From: Grammothele lineata
Taxonomy: Eukaryota; Basidiomycota; Agaricomycetes; Polyporales; Polyporaceae
Reading direction: 5' to 3'
Assembly: GCA_002150815.3 (NCBI GenBank)
Contig: NDFF03000320.1
Coordinates: 744,001-808,000 of the forward strand
DNA length: 64,000 nucleotides
Below, piece by piece: positions 43,307 to 56,125 of the stretch. Position numbers and translations under genes: made by a program. The notes under the pieces were generated by a model. It saw nothing but the letters and a program-made list of their open reading frames with translations, did no database searches and had not been told where the DNA came from. Each line of letters starts with the position of its first letter. Position 1 is the first letter of the stretch.

Positions 43307-46300
43307 TCACTTATTCGAAACGAGCTGTGGCATAGATGCGCTCACGCTCGTAGTAGGCGTCGTGTCTGTCGACGATTCGAAACTCTCCTTGCTCGTGTTG
43401 CTGGTCCTGCTGTCCTTCGCCCCATGGCCCTTGTTCCGCTTGAACAAGCTGATCGCCCGCTTCCGCACCCCGCCTTCTCGCTTCGGCCCAATCGTCACGT
43501 CTCGCGCCGCGTGCATGCTCTCCGGCTCAGACGTCAGGAACGCAGGCGCATCCGGGAGGATCCCCACCGCAGGCCGCTGGCCGTCGAGGAGATCTCTCGA
43601 CCGCCGCCCAGCTTCCCTACTCGCGTCGCGCGCCGCGGTAGACGGCCGGCTGTGCGGAGACTTGAGTAGCTTGGGCGTGCTCGGTCGGCTAGGTCGCTCG
43701 GAGTGCGAGGTGTCCTTTTTGGATGCGATCCATTTCGTCTTCGTGATAAGCTCCCGCGCGACAGGCAGCACTGGCACCAGCGGCTGCTGGAACGCGACCT
43801 TGACCCAACCCCGCCAGTTGCGCCCAGACGGGATGAACTGGTCCACCAGCTCCTCGAACTGGCGTCGCACTGTCAAGACGATGTACACAGGAGGATCAAC
43901 GGGTGCTACTCACGCTCCACGTCTGGTTGCGGTACTCGAGGTCTCGCGTTCGGATCCGTGCGTCTCGACACAGGAACGAGTCCTCTTTTGCGATGCTCAG
44001 AAGGAGGTGCAAGCTGCGATGTAAAGAAAACGTCAGCGTCGACCCACGACGAGGGTGTGTCTCTCAACCCACCTCGCGACCTTGACGCGCACAAACGTCT
44101 TCTGCGACGCCCTCGTCTTCATCTCTGCCGCGTCATCCGTCTCCTTCCCGCTCTTCAGCCGATCCTTCCACTCTTGCACGGTCCGCCCCCCACTACCCCC
44201 GCCGCTCGACAACGTCGGACGCGATAGCCCGAGGAGCGCGTCTGTCGACTTGGCTCGCAATGACCCGCTCGAGTTCGTCCGGTGGATCGGCCGCGGGACC
44301 TGCAGCGAGTCCTGCCGCCCTGGTCCCAGCCCCGGGCTCGTCGCCTTACGAAGGTCCGAGAACGAGCGCGACGTGCCTAGCCGCCGGAGCGGCTGCGAGC
44401 TGTGCTGGCTCGGGGCGAGCCGCGTCAGGTCGAGGGAGCGCCGAGTGGGGGAAGGCAGGTCGAAGGACGCGTGCCGCGGCGAGTCCGTGTACGTCACCAT
44501 CGGGACCTCGCCGTAGACTCTTTCCTTGCCCTTGTCCTTGGACAGCCGGCCCTTGCCGCTCTTGTGCGAGGGCTCATCGGCGATCGAGTCGGGGATGACG
44601 AATGACTCGGTCTCCGCGGGCTGATCTTTGCGGTCCCGGCGCGCAGGCCAGAGGTACTCCATGATCTTGCGGCCGACGCGAATGTCGATTTGAAGGCGCA
44701 TTGGGTGGAAAGTCAGCTCGAAGTCCTCGTAAATGGTGATGCCGCCGACAGGCGGAAGCACAACCCAGTGAGCAAGAAGGAAGAGCTTGCGCTGTTAATG
44801 CATCGTTAGGCATAGCTGCCTCCTGAAGCGTTTAGAGGAACGGCGTACCTTTACCAGCGGATGTGTGGACGGCTCGTCATGCTTGGACAAGATCTCCGTC
44901 CACTCCGCATCAGCCGCACCATCGAAAGCTTGCAGATCCCCGACCGCCAGATTGTTCACCGTTGAGCTGTCGTGCCTGCTCAGCCAGTAAAAGTCCGTCA
45001 CGCGCACCGCGAGCTTCGCCAGCAGTTGGCCTTGCTGGTCCAGCATCCGCCACGAAACCTCCTCCGAGCTCGCGTGGAGGAGCAGCGCAGACTTCTGGTC
45101 TGATTCGGCGCTCGTACCCGCTTTGTCTTGCGCGAGCTTGATTGCATCGAAAATAAGGTTCAGCTCCTCGACGAGTAGCAGGATGTGCGCGTCGATCTTG
45201 AGCAGCTCGACGCGCCCCGGGTTCCCAAACCCGCGTAGCTTCTGCTCCGCGTCGCGCTTGGTCTCGAGCGCCTGCCGGAGCCGCTGTTGCATGCCTGCGA
45301 CGACGTCCGCGGCTGAGGCCAGGTTAGTGAAGTCGTAGCGGAAGAGGAGCCCTTCGAGCTTCTCAGCACGGGTCTTGTGCGCCGCGTCTGTGAAGAGAAC
45401 GAGGTTCGTGACGATGTTGGAGATGGCCTGGAAATGTCGGTCGTTTGCGGACACGGTAAACCGGGGCACGTGCAATCGAACGAGGTCCTACAAAGTCAAA
45501 GGTGTCAGCTGTGCAATGACTGGCGCAGATCTGCGCATACAGTTTGGTTTTGCAGGTGCGCATGGCGATGTTGGCTCGTCTTCGCAACGGAGGTCACGTC
45601 GTTGCGCAAGCGGAGGCGGTTAAACTTGTCATACTGGAACGTCGCGTCTGTTTGAGGCACCAGACGATCGAAGTCACTATTGTCTGCTCTTAAATCGATC
45701 AAAACCTCCAGTGGAACATAGTCCTTGCCCGACGTGTTCGTCGCTGATGGCGAGAAGGTTTGAAGGCCAGTCAACCACGCGAAGTTCCTAGAAAGTGAGG
45801 TGAGCAACACCGAGGTGATCGTGGCATCGGCCCGGAACTCACCTGTTCATGACCTTGCCGCTCACAGGATCATTCGCATTGGCATCGTCCATGATCGAGA
45901 ACGTTTTGAGCTTCCCTTGGACTGCCGCTAACACACACACAGCATCGTTGTCCTCGGTGCTGCGGAGCACAATCTGCGGCTTCAACAGCAAACAAAAATG
46001 GCCTTTCCGGGCCGACACGCCTTCAGCCCATCCATGCAGTGGGTCGACGGTCGACGGGAGTTTGGACACGGTTTGCGGGACGAAGTCGACCGTGGGTACG
46101 GACGAGGCTCCCTCGCCACTTAGGAGCTTCTTCACCGCAACTGCAGCTGCCTGCGCTGGTCCCTTGTGCTTCTCTGTGTCTCGATCACGATATTCGGCGA
46201 GAGCCGCCTGTGCCTGATCTCGAATGAACTTAACGGCTCTAAGATGGCATCGTGAGCCTCATGTCATGCGCGAATTCTGGATGATACTGACCGTTGAGCC

Positions 46301-49300
46301 ATGTGGTATTCAAATCCTCTCCGAGAGCGAGAGCAATAGTAATATTGCATCAAGATCTACTTGGAAGTTAGCCTGCTTACACTACTACGTGATACTAGAC
46401 TTACGTCGCGGATGCAATTGTCCATAATGATATGAGGACTATGGACTTGATATACGTTGTCGAAGCCGGCCCATTCTTCGGGGGTGACCAGATCACTCGG
46501 CATGTAGTAGCTTGAGTTACGATTGCGGGCCGAAGTCTGTTGTGACGCCTTATCTACTTGGTGAAGATTCGAGATATAACTTTCAAGCAACGCGATCATT
46601 CGTGGCAAATCGTTGGTCTGCTGTCTCTGACATAAGTGTTAACAAGAGAGAGCATGGGGGGAGGAGTTGGTCTCACTTGACGACCATTCGCTTGAGAAGC
46701 ATCAGACTCCGATGAGGTGTGGGCTTCAGATCCATCAGATGCAGCGCCCTCATCTTCGGTGACCCTCTGTCGTAGTTTTTCTACGCGTGAGGAAGCCAAA
46801 TCCATTTGAACTTGGGATACCGCTGGAACAACAGTTTAGTGCATAGACCAGCGAATAGCCGACCAACTCACAGGGCTCCTTGCCAAGAAAACAGACGTGC
46901 GTATCCTCCGCGCCGAACTTGCTACGTGCCATAGGTTGGTCAAGGGAGTCCGCGTTGATGTCGTCCGTACGCTTGAAGTAATTAAACCGAGGACAGGACA
47001 CGGCGGGAAGGAGGTAGACGTCTGGACTGCAGGCTATTTCGTTTTCATCAACCGCAAAATCATCCATATCGACCCAAGTAGACTTGAGATCAATAGATTC
47101 CAACTTGTTCCTGGTGCGGTAGTTGCTCGACATGAGAGGCGAGGTTTCTGACGGCGCGGCTTGCTTGAGAGAGTCCGTAAAGACAGCAAGCATCGCACGC
47201 AGATCGAGGCCTTTGAGGACAACCTCGATCGCATAGAATGGCTTGTGATGAACCACCTTGGTCCCTCCTTCCGTTGCCTCTGTCGCTTCCGTGTCTTTCT
47301 GGTGCATGTCTGCCTGGAAATGGTCGATGAGGGCCTTGACTCCGACATACGGTGTCACACCATCTGTCCATGCGTCCTGCGAGTTGTCGACATATACGTG
47401 GGATATGAATAGCTGGGGTACAGAAATGAGGTACTTGAGTGTGGCAAGGTGTTGTCCAAATTTTGGCGAAATGGGCCGCTTGCGAGGGTACAGATCGCCT
47501 TGGCGTACGGGTAGCGAGAGCGCGCTGTTGAACAGGTGCCACCACGACCAGAAGTGCGCAAAGACCTCGGGTGACAGATGGAGATTGCTCGGGCTGATAT
47601 GCTTGCCAGTACGGAGGCCCGATGTAAGAGAGATCGACATATGAATAAAGTCGGAGCGGAACCCATTGTAAGAGTCCGAGGAGGACTTATACACGGTGTC
47701 AGCCATTCGGTTTCCATATTTTGTGCGATGAGAGAACTATACCTTCATCTCCGGGCGTTCGTCTTTCAACTGCAACCTCACGTCGTAATGCGGCTTGAAG
47801 TCAAATAGCCTACAACTTCGATCAAAGGGCTTGCCAGAACAACGGCTGCATTCTGGCCCGCATGCTCTTTCAAGCACGAAGCCTACTCCGAAACAGACGC
47901 CGCTACGGAACTTGGCACAGACCGTCTTAGCTCTCCGAGGATCGGCTCCTTTGACCTGAGCTTTCTGAGGCGTTTCGCCGTACGTGTCCTCGATGCTAAG
48001 TCCAAGTGAGCCGCAAAGTTGTATAGCTGTTTCTCGTGACTCACTTCGGAATGATCACCAGCATGGAGTCGCTGACAACTTGTATAAGCTCGCCAGCCTG
48101 GTTCGGCACACCAACGAGTAACTGAGTGTTGCCTTTCCAGCACAACGCAAAGCCAGCACCATGGCCCTGAATATCGTATGGGTTGCGGGAACCTACGGAG
48201 ACTGTTACGTTATTTCCAGCAAGTGAAGAACATATGACATGCCTTTCATATGCAGGTGGACTTCATCTCTAAACATGACTTTGACGCGCCAGTGGAGTAC
48301 CAATCTCATCTTCATGGGTTCGTTAGCATCTAACACCGTCGGCGTAATGCACTACTGACCTTGTCCCAGAAACCAATTGCTGGAGAGCTATCGCGAGGAG
48401 CGTGTGACAGTGTGTCGATTACTCTCATCATGTCCTGAGTTGCAGCGCTGTAGCTGATACCCCATGAGAAGTCTGTAATGCCGTCCGTCATGACCCGAAG
48501 GATCGGCCGTGCATAGGACTTGACGGGCATAAGCGTTTTCGGTATACGCACGACCAGCTGCGCTGCGCCGGGAATCCCACTGTGGGCTTTCACAACTTCG
48601 CAATTGATCCACTCGACAGAACTGTCAGAACCCATCTCCTCCGCGACGACCACGTCGCTATCAAAATCCAATGCCGGGTGGGAGCCCTTCGATGGAGGGG
48701 GTATATGGAGCAATGGAAGGGGGTATTCGCGAAATGCTAACCGAAGGGAGGAGGCGGTGAAGTGAACGTGGAGTGGGATGAGGAGGGAGTATGTGGTATC
48801 GCGGGGCATGCCTTTGCCCGCTTCGTGGAGGAAGTCAGGAACAGCATCGTAAGAGAAGGAAGGTGGAGAGATAGAGAGCGCAAGCTGTTCAAAGGCAAGA
48901 CGAACAAGGGGTGGAATCGGGGGGATATCGTTGACGATAACGGTGTCGACATCTTCAACCTCGGGAATTCGCAGGTCTCCTACGGGAGACTGAATGTGTG
49001 CCTGCTCACGTCCAGACTGGTGCTTCTGAGCTTGTTGGAAAGCAGCTTTCCATGATACGGAATGCACCTGGTCAAGCCGATGCCGCGCGTCTGAAACGGA
49101 GACCGTATGCTTCGAGGTGAACTGGAAATCGGACTCGGCGTTTCTGTTGGAATACGATGAGGTTGGCTTAGGCAGGGTAATGGTTGCTACTTTCGCATTG
49201 AACGCGTCTTCTCGCTCTTGACGGAGCCTAGCTGCATCATAGCCTGCTCTCCATATCAATCCCAACCTGGATTCCAGCGGTTCGTCGGCGGCCTCCACAA

Positions 49301-52300
49301 CGAGTCTTCCAAGTTGGATCATAATCCTGGGAACTCGCTTGGCGTCCTCGGCGGGGGGAGGGGGAGGTTCTGAAAACTTTCCGGCAGCTACCATACGAAG
49401 CAGATGTTTGGCGCTCTTGATTGTCAGGTTGATGTCCAGGATGAAATCCGCTATGACAAAATCGAATGGTATGCGTAGAAGGCCGCTGTTGCCAGTGACA
49501 TTAATGGAAAGGGGAGTCGTCTCCGGGGAGAACTCGACGCGCCAGCGAGGGAGCCGTACAAGCTCTTCCCATTCCTGAGACTCCAAAAGGTCGCGCTTGA
49601 CAGGGACAGCGACGGCTATGAGGATATGGTCCCACTCGGCAACGAGCTTGCGATCATGAGGAATTTGACATGACAGAGAGGTAACGCGCATGAACAATTT
49701 GCTCGAGAGCGGGAAACCCCACAATAATTGCAGCTGTCCGAGGCGACAGTCGACATGGAATCGGAGCGTGGGTGGCGGACGAGCAGGAGTGGATGAAGGG
49801 GGCGATTGAGGAGGAAAGAGCCTTCGAAGAGTGTGAATGGCCAGCAGAGCGTTATAAATTTGAGAGAGGTGCATCGTTGCCTTGATTCTGGGAATAAAGA
49901 CCTCGATGTGAAGATCGTCGAGAGCGGTAGGTGGGGATACCCCGTTAGGTCGCTCGCCCGAGACGGCTGCGTTGACATCTAAGTTGCCTATGTGCAGGAA
50001 CTCCAACGACCGATGGTGGACACTGGCCTCGTCAAGACCGTAGGGGTCATCTGCTGCGAAGGGCGTCGCAAACGCATCCCGAAAGACGATGTGCCACAGC
50101 GAGAGCTGGAAGAGAGCACGGGAGACATTAGGTGAAGAATCATCTGGTTCGAGGATAGCATCCAGAATCTGCTCCACGGGAAGGTCCAACTGTGAACGTT
50201 GGTGTCCCCGTGCGACGACGGCACCCAACCTACTACAATGGGAAGGCCGAAGGGCACAATAACTGACAGAAACCCCCATGCGGCAGGAAAGTCCACGTGA
50301 AATGTTCAATGTGTCTTCTGGTGCGAGATCAGGGGATGTTGTGAACAACGTGAAACGCCCAACAGACAACGTTCCAGCAAGACCGAACGGAAGCTGGTCC
50401 AAGAGGCGGCGGGATGGCTTCGGTGCCTTGGGCTTCCCACTTGCACGCGACAGGATACAGGATAGAGCTTTGATGACATCTGGCTGCCACAGCTCGACGG
50501 ATATATCGTCCGTAGCACATTGGCATTGCGTGTAAATTGACGAGACGTCCACGGACACGACTCCTCCGCCTTCGTCCATGAGCTCGCCCAGGCCATGGCC
50601 TGTTCCACCAATGTGCACCGCGTCTAGTTGAACCACCGTTTCATTGGGGTACGTTGCAGCGTGGAAACCCTGGGGATGAGCGCCCCGCAGATGGGCGTCT
50701 GGGCCAAACCATACCTTGGCAGCGGAACGATCTAGAGACAGGGCGTACTGAAACTCCATGTCAAGGCCCGTATAATCGCGCTCGATATCCCCAAAACGAT
50801 CGTCCGGCTTTGAGATAAATTGGGACTCCATGGATCCAACGATGTTGTCCGTTCTTGCCTCTAGGACGAAAGGCTCCTCGCCACCTTCGCTAGCAGGCGA
50901 GATGAGGCGCAATGAAACATCGCCAACTTGCAAGCCTATAGACACCCGTGGAACAGGGCTGATCATAGCCGGTAACAAACTCTGGCCATGGACAGTCTTC
51001 TCGACAGACTTTTCCTTGGGCGTGAGCTTTTCAAGCATGTCTAGCCGCTCCGATAACTCCACGGACGCCAATGAAATGTGTGTGACTAGGAGCTGGGCGT
51101 TGGGGTCGCCGGCGAAGGATGTGGGCGAGCTCATCCATGGGGATGGCCACTGCACGAGGAGAGAATCCCATTTGAACGTGCCTAGGGTGACAATGCGAAG
51201 GTGATCCATGAGCTCTCCGATCCCGTTTCGGTCTATGGTGAATCTGCTCGCAGTTAAGGAGACGGCGTATGCCTCGGGGACATTTGCGCCAGTGCCCGAC
51301 CCCAACCACTGTTTGTGAATTTGACTTCGGTCGGGGTGACTGAGGCCCATGCCCACATTGACATCCCGCAAGGTTGCGTACAAGACTACGGCTTGAGAGC
51401 CTATACGCGCGTCGGGCTGGAAACCCGCACTGAAACGAGTGAGGTTCACCTCGACGCTTTTGATGTACGAGATGTATGCCGTGTGCTTCTAGATTTTGGT
51501 GAACGTCAGTGTGTGACTCGTTTTATGCCATACGCGTACGTACGGCTATACGACGGGCAGGTCTCTTCAACTCGCGTGACTGTCTGGTTGCCCATCTCCA
51601 CCGCATGGAAGCCTTTCGAACAAAATATCGGTTAGATATCGATGAAGTCATGCAGGATTGTATACCGTACTGAGAGCGCTCCCATAAAGGGTGATGTCGG
51701 TGACAGGGGCGACCTCCATGTGCTCGACGCAGGCGACACGGCTGAGGCAGGGACTGAAGAACCGTTACCGCTCCCGTTGGAAAGACAGCCGTCCGTGTCA
51801 GGGGATACGGATGCCGACATGCCCACTGCTTGTAAGATAGCCTCGCTCGCGTGACGTCGTTCTTTCACGGTCTTGAGTAGCTTCTGAATAACGTCCAACT
51901 GAGCGTTGACCTTCCCAAACTCAAGCGCAATTTCAACACTCCGCGGCTCGACGCCTTGCTGGGGGTTGAGGCGTCCGGCCACAGAGAAATGTATCGAGGG
52001 AACATCTAAGAAGTAGTTTCCGCGGTGTGTTCCTACGACAGGATTAAGCTGAGCATGAAAGCCACGAGGCACAACACTCACCAGCAAAAAATCCACTGTT
52101 CCGGTCCACAAATCCTGTAACGGCATTGACCTGAAGCTTGACAGATGCAGCCACCTGGGTTGCGCCCCACGCGCGATCCCATGTCCTTCTAACGCTACTC
52201 TTCACGCGGTGATTCCAGTCCGCGACGCTCGCGAAACGCCTGTGGAGAACCGGTCCCTTCGCACTGTCCGCGGTGACAACACCGGGTAGGTAGGCCAAAG

Positions 52301-52946
52301 AAACAAAAGAGTGCAACTTGGCGTAACCCACAGAGAATCGGACACCAGGGATGGCCGCATGAGAGACGACAGCAGAGTCAAGTTCGAAGTCAAGACCATT
52401 CGTGACGACGGGCAGGGCGCGAATGACGAGACGGAAAGAAGTGACAAAAAATCCTCTCACCGCGGGGCGACAATGGGGTTCCAAAGCGCGGTATACAGAC
52501 GAAAGCAGTGCAAGGACGACGTTCCATAGACGGCGCGCAAAGCGAGATGGTGTGGGGCGGGACACCTTGCGCGACTTGGGTCGTTGAAATGCGCGGGACT
52601 TGAAACTGTCTTCGAGTTCCAGCGAGAGCCCTTCTACTTTCACGGAAAAGCGACTCGCAGTTCCTGAGACATGCTTGTGGAACGAAATCCCTATGCGCTC
52701 GATCCTCCATGACCCGCCGCCGGTCTTCACATACACTCCGCGAATAGAGCGCAGACTGATGCTCCGAATGCGAACTCGCCTTGAAACGAGCCTAACAAAG
52801 GTTGGGCCAATGTACGTCCGGAAGAGGATCGAGAGGGTGAATATGCGCGCGATCCACACTAGGAGAATGGCCCAGGCTGAGAGGCCGTTTACGGGTCGGA
52901 GAAGGAGGATATGGAGGAGAAAGTCCGTGCCCGTGTGCTCGGGCAT
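43307..52946 (-). CDS. FMP27: Giant bridge-like lipid transfer protein FMP27/Hobbit (BLTP2)
   Basis: Rod-like lipid transfer protein of ER-plasma membrane contact sites, built of repeating beta-groove modules. It spans 9.6 kb with many short introns. The N-terminus MPEHTGTDFLLHILLLRPVN, with WAILLVWIARIFTLSILF, is the ER anchor, followed by VRIRSISLRSIRGVYVKTGG and IERIGISFHKH. A contiguous exon of about 1,000 codons (48330-51449) carries the central groove and ends IGFWDKVSSALRR, which with the next exon (WRVKVMFRDEVHLHMKGSRN) is the FMP27 GFWDK module. Downstream are NGFRSDFIHMSISLTSG, SPEVFAHFWSWWHLFNSAL and LPVRQGDLYPRKRPIS (the SW and WPPW region). The C-terminal block carries FLIPPVGGITIYEDFELTFH, GWVKVAFQQPLVPVLPVARE and a Ser-rich basic tail. 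Splice joins are approximate, but the order of family modules is unbroken, so I read it as one intact gene. Confidence 0.88.
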
Positions 52947-53613
52947 GAGGGCTGGTCACGAAGAGGGTAGTTATCTTCGTCGGCCGACAATGAAACCGTG
53001 ACGGGGGGTTGGTTGAACGCGACGCAATAACCAGATGAGATTCGAAGGAGTGTGAGCGTTATGGGCTGAGCAGTGTGAGCATGTAGATGGGATACGGCGT
53101 GCGCTGGATGGCCACGAGACGGGGATCACGACGGTGGAATGGTGCATGAGTTTGCCACGGAACCCGCAATACCGCGGTCCAGCGCAAGCCGCGAGCGATG
53201 CGCCCATCCACGCTTGCTCCGGGCGGTCCGGAGTGCGGCCACTAAAGCGCCCTATGGGCGCAAATCCCGAAGCCAGCCTGAGGTCTGGGTAGCTGCATTC
53301 AGGCACATCTTGAACAAGTTCACGGACATGTAGACACTCTGATTGAGCAGCCCGAACTGCTCTGTATACCACTGGACACGAATGAGAACCACCATTTCTC
53401 CGTATAATGAAGCGCGATCCGAGAACAAGCGAGACATAAATACGTAGCGGTCACGAAAGCTAATCACACAGCATTGAAAACAACTTGGGACAATGAAAGA
53501 GATTGGTGTTTCACCGGGCCGCCCTATCATCGAACTTGATCCAAATCACGATAATTCCTCCTCCTCAAGATCGAGAACGCTAATAGGGGTGAGTATATTG
53601 CACAACATATATA
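52947..53613. promoter_or_regulatory. Upstream region of FMP27
   Basis: It lies between the FMP27 start and the DPB2 stop, both on the minus strand. No gene is supported. The last part (53580-53613) is AT-rich with TATATATA and probably holds the DPB2 3' end. Confidence 0.4.
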
Positions 53614-55688
53614 TTAGCCAGCCCACCATTCTTCAGATTCCCGTCTTGCTGGTGCGTACGCCGAGAATGTGAACGAATTGCCTACGAATCGTCCAGGATT
53701 GAAGACGTGACAACCTTCGTATGTCATTTGATACCGATCATATTTATCTGCGAGAACCACCTGACACAGACGACAGTGAGCCAAAGACGACGCCTAGTCA
53801 TGATGCAGGCCTACGGCGGTTGGCAGTGGATACAGCCTTAGCGCATGGTCGTAGTCAGCCAGGGTGGGCTGTATAGAAGCGGTTACTGGCATGAGATGGC
53901 TTTGGTCCAGTACAGTTTGTACAAGCTGCAGCAAGGGCTGAGTGCATCGAAATGGGACCTCTTTACCAGGCACTCACGTATCTCTTCAAGTCGTCGTTCT
54001 TGACATCCGGCTTGACTCCAACTATATTACGAAGCATTCGCGACATGAGGTCTTCTCTGAAGATCACGATCTCCTGCTCAAAGAACTTGATACGGCATGG
54101 ATTGGTCGCGAATTTAACGTTGGGTACGCGATTCTTCAAACGGGATACGAAGGACGGGAGAATTGGTTTACAGGGTAGAACGGAATTGATGGTAACGTCC
54201 AGGGGTCCAGGCACCAGGATGAAATGTGTTGTACGACTGATGAGTGGGTAGCTCGATATAAGATCTGCGAGTGAATCAAAGTTGTCTGGCAGCTTTCGTG
54301 TAAGTGTGATGATAGGGAAATTCTAGAATAATCCGTGCTCACCCTGGTATCTGCGAATCTCTCTGCCGTTTCCCTGAGGGACCCCGGAACTTGTGAAGTT
54401 TCCACATAAGACGATAACTTTGGGGATGAAGCTGTTTTCCATGCAATTATCGAACATCTTGCGGAGACCTAGCAATGTGTCGGGGCGATCCAGCCAAACA
54501 TCTGAGAGAATGAAGAAACGTAGGTCAGGAAGTTCCAATTGAACTCGTGCAGTATATTGTTTCTGAATAGTCGTTAGAGCACTGCTGATCCCCTCATTTG
54601 TCGTAGACCTACGTCCTCGAGCAGCGTAGTAGCACCTTTCCCTAGGAAGTCGATGTGTCCAAATATCGAGCGCGCTGCTTCCCTGTTTTCACAAGGAGGG
54701 TGGCCTATGGCAATTACGACGAACGTGGCGTCTTCTGTGTAATCACCTTCAACGAGAGCAAGGCACCCCTCTGTGAACAACCCTTCGCTGGGCTGGTCCT
54801 GTAGCGAGTGTCTGTGAGACTATAAGATATGATATGAGGAAGTTCACAAACCAGCTGTGAAAAGTCTAGTTCTACCGATCCGTCTTGGTCTTCGAGGCAA
54901 AGCTTACCCTCTTTAGAATGTGTGAGCATTCCAAAGAGCAGAAAGCGGTCGCCAGGCCGCCCGAGGAGTTGTTTCGTGGAGCGGATCTCATAAAAAAGTG
55001 AGGTTCGATATCGCATATACAGGGAGACGCCCCGCCTTACCGTGAGGAGATTCTCGCGATCCTTTGATGGTAATGTTGAAGGAGAGAAGTGGTCGTTCCG
55101 TAATACGCATTGCTTGACCACGTTTAGTCGATTCTGCATGGCGGCAACCCTAGATTCTGCTGATCCGGAGGAAGTCAGGGAACCGTGCCCCCTGTATTGA
55201 GCAGTCAGCCCATATTCAAACAATACTAGTTGCGTAATACTAACCTCTCGAACGTGCTGCGCTCGGTAGACCAATTCCACAGAGGCATTTCAAAGGCGTC
55301 TATGACATGAAACCAACTATCTGGATCCAGTTGGGTGTGCCCTTGTTCGCCGTCCTCGTCGCCGTTTTGGAAGGCTTCGTAAACACGACTCAAGACGTCC
55401 AGCGAAACTTTCATCTGAGCGTCTGGACAACTATCGTGTCATTCCGGCTATCGTCAATGAGCAAACAACGCATACCATCTTGCTTGTTATATTCCTTTGC
55501 TAACCACTCCACGGAGAAGTCGACGTCCTGATCCGCGATATCGTGACGGTCTAGTAGTTCCTCTAAGAACTCCAATGATTCGGGACCTAGTGAATGTCCG
55601 TATTTCCTGAAGACCTGGATCGACTTGAGTAGATGGTTGCATTCATAAAGGAGATCGATACCTTGATGATGACTTGTCGTCTATCCAT
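53614..55688 (-). CDS. DPB2: DNA polymerase epsilon subunit B
   Basis: Essential non-catalytic subunit of the leading-strand polymerase that links it to the CMG helicase. Exon 1, MDRRQVIIK, splices to [20 protein letters not shown] and [20 protein letters not shown], the conserved N-terminal domain. Then come [29 protein letters not shown] [20 protein letters not shown], and the OB fold ([42 protein letters not shown]). The inactive calcineurin-like phosphoesterase domain follows: [33 protein letters not shown] and [17 protein letters not shown]. It ends [20 protein letters not shown] [20 protein letters not shown] and [20 protein letters not shown]. The domain order matches Dpb2. A cluster of ACGCGT boxes sits 160-240 bases upstream. 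Confidence 0.93.
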
Positions 55689-56125
55689 TATTATGTCTGC
55701 CCGATGTCGGTCTTTTGGAAAGGAGGCAAGTTACTAGATTCTACTTGAACACCCGGGATGGTGGTCGAAATGTTTACTGAGGGTTACGCCGTATGTATCT
55801 TCTCGTGCGAGCGAATTATCTTGAAATGCTTTCAACACGCAAGAATGACGCGTACGAACTGGATGAAACGGTCCTGCAAGGTAAGACGCGTCAGACGCGT
55901 CTCCAGCAAAACGCGAACGTGACGCGTGACGTCTCGCGTCGCGTCATGCATCCCAATCAGGTGTGCTCCTGCCAGTGCCGAGGACGCTGCGACGCCACAA
56001 TATAGTACTGTCTCTTGACCGTCTCTTAGGAGCCCGAACTCGTGTTTGAAGCATCTCGTCCTTCTTTTGCACCGTCAAATACCTGCCCCACGGCTAGATT
56101 TTCTCCTTCAATCGGAGGGGTCGGG
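55689..56125. promoter_or_regulatory. Shared promoter of DPB2 and PHAF1-like gene with ACGCGT cluster
   Basis: ACGCGT occurs at 55848-55853, 55886-55891, 55895-55900 and 55922-55927, with near matches ACGCGA at 55911 and a GCGTCGCGT run at about 55937-55945. ACGCGT is the MluI cell-cycle box bound by MBF (Swi6/Mbp1) in ascomycete yeasts, which drives replication genes at G1/S. Confidence 0.65.

Noticed and set aside
43272..44024. Plus-strand frames over the 3' end of FMP27
   Set aside because: The minus-strand frame matches the conserved FMP27 C-terminus (VAFQQPLVPVLPVARE), so the plus-strand frames are shadows.
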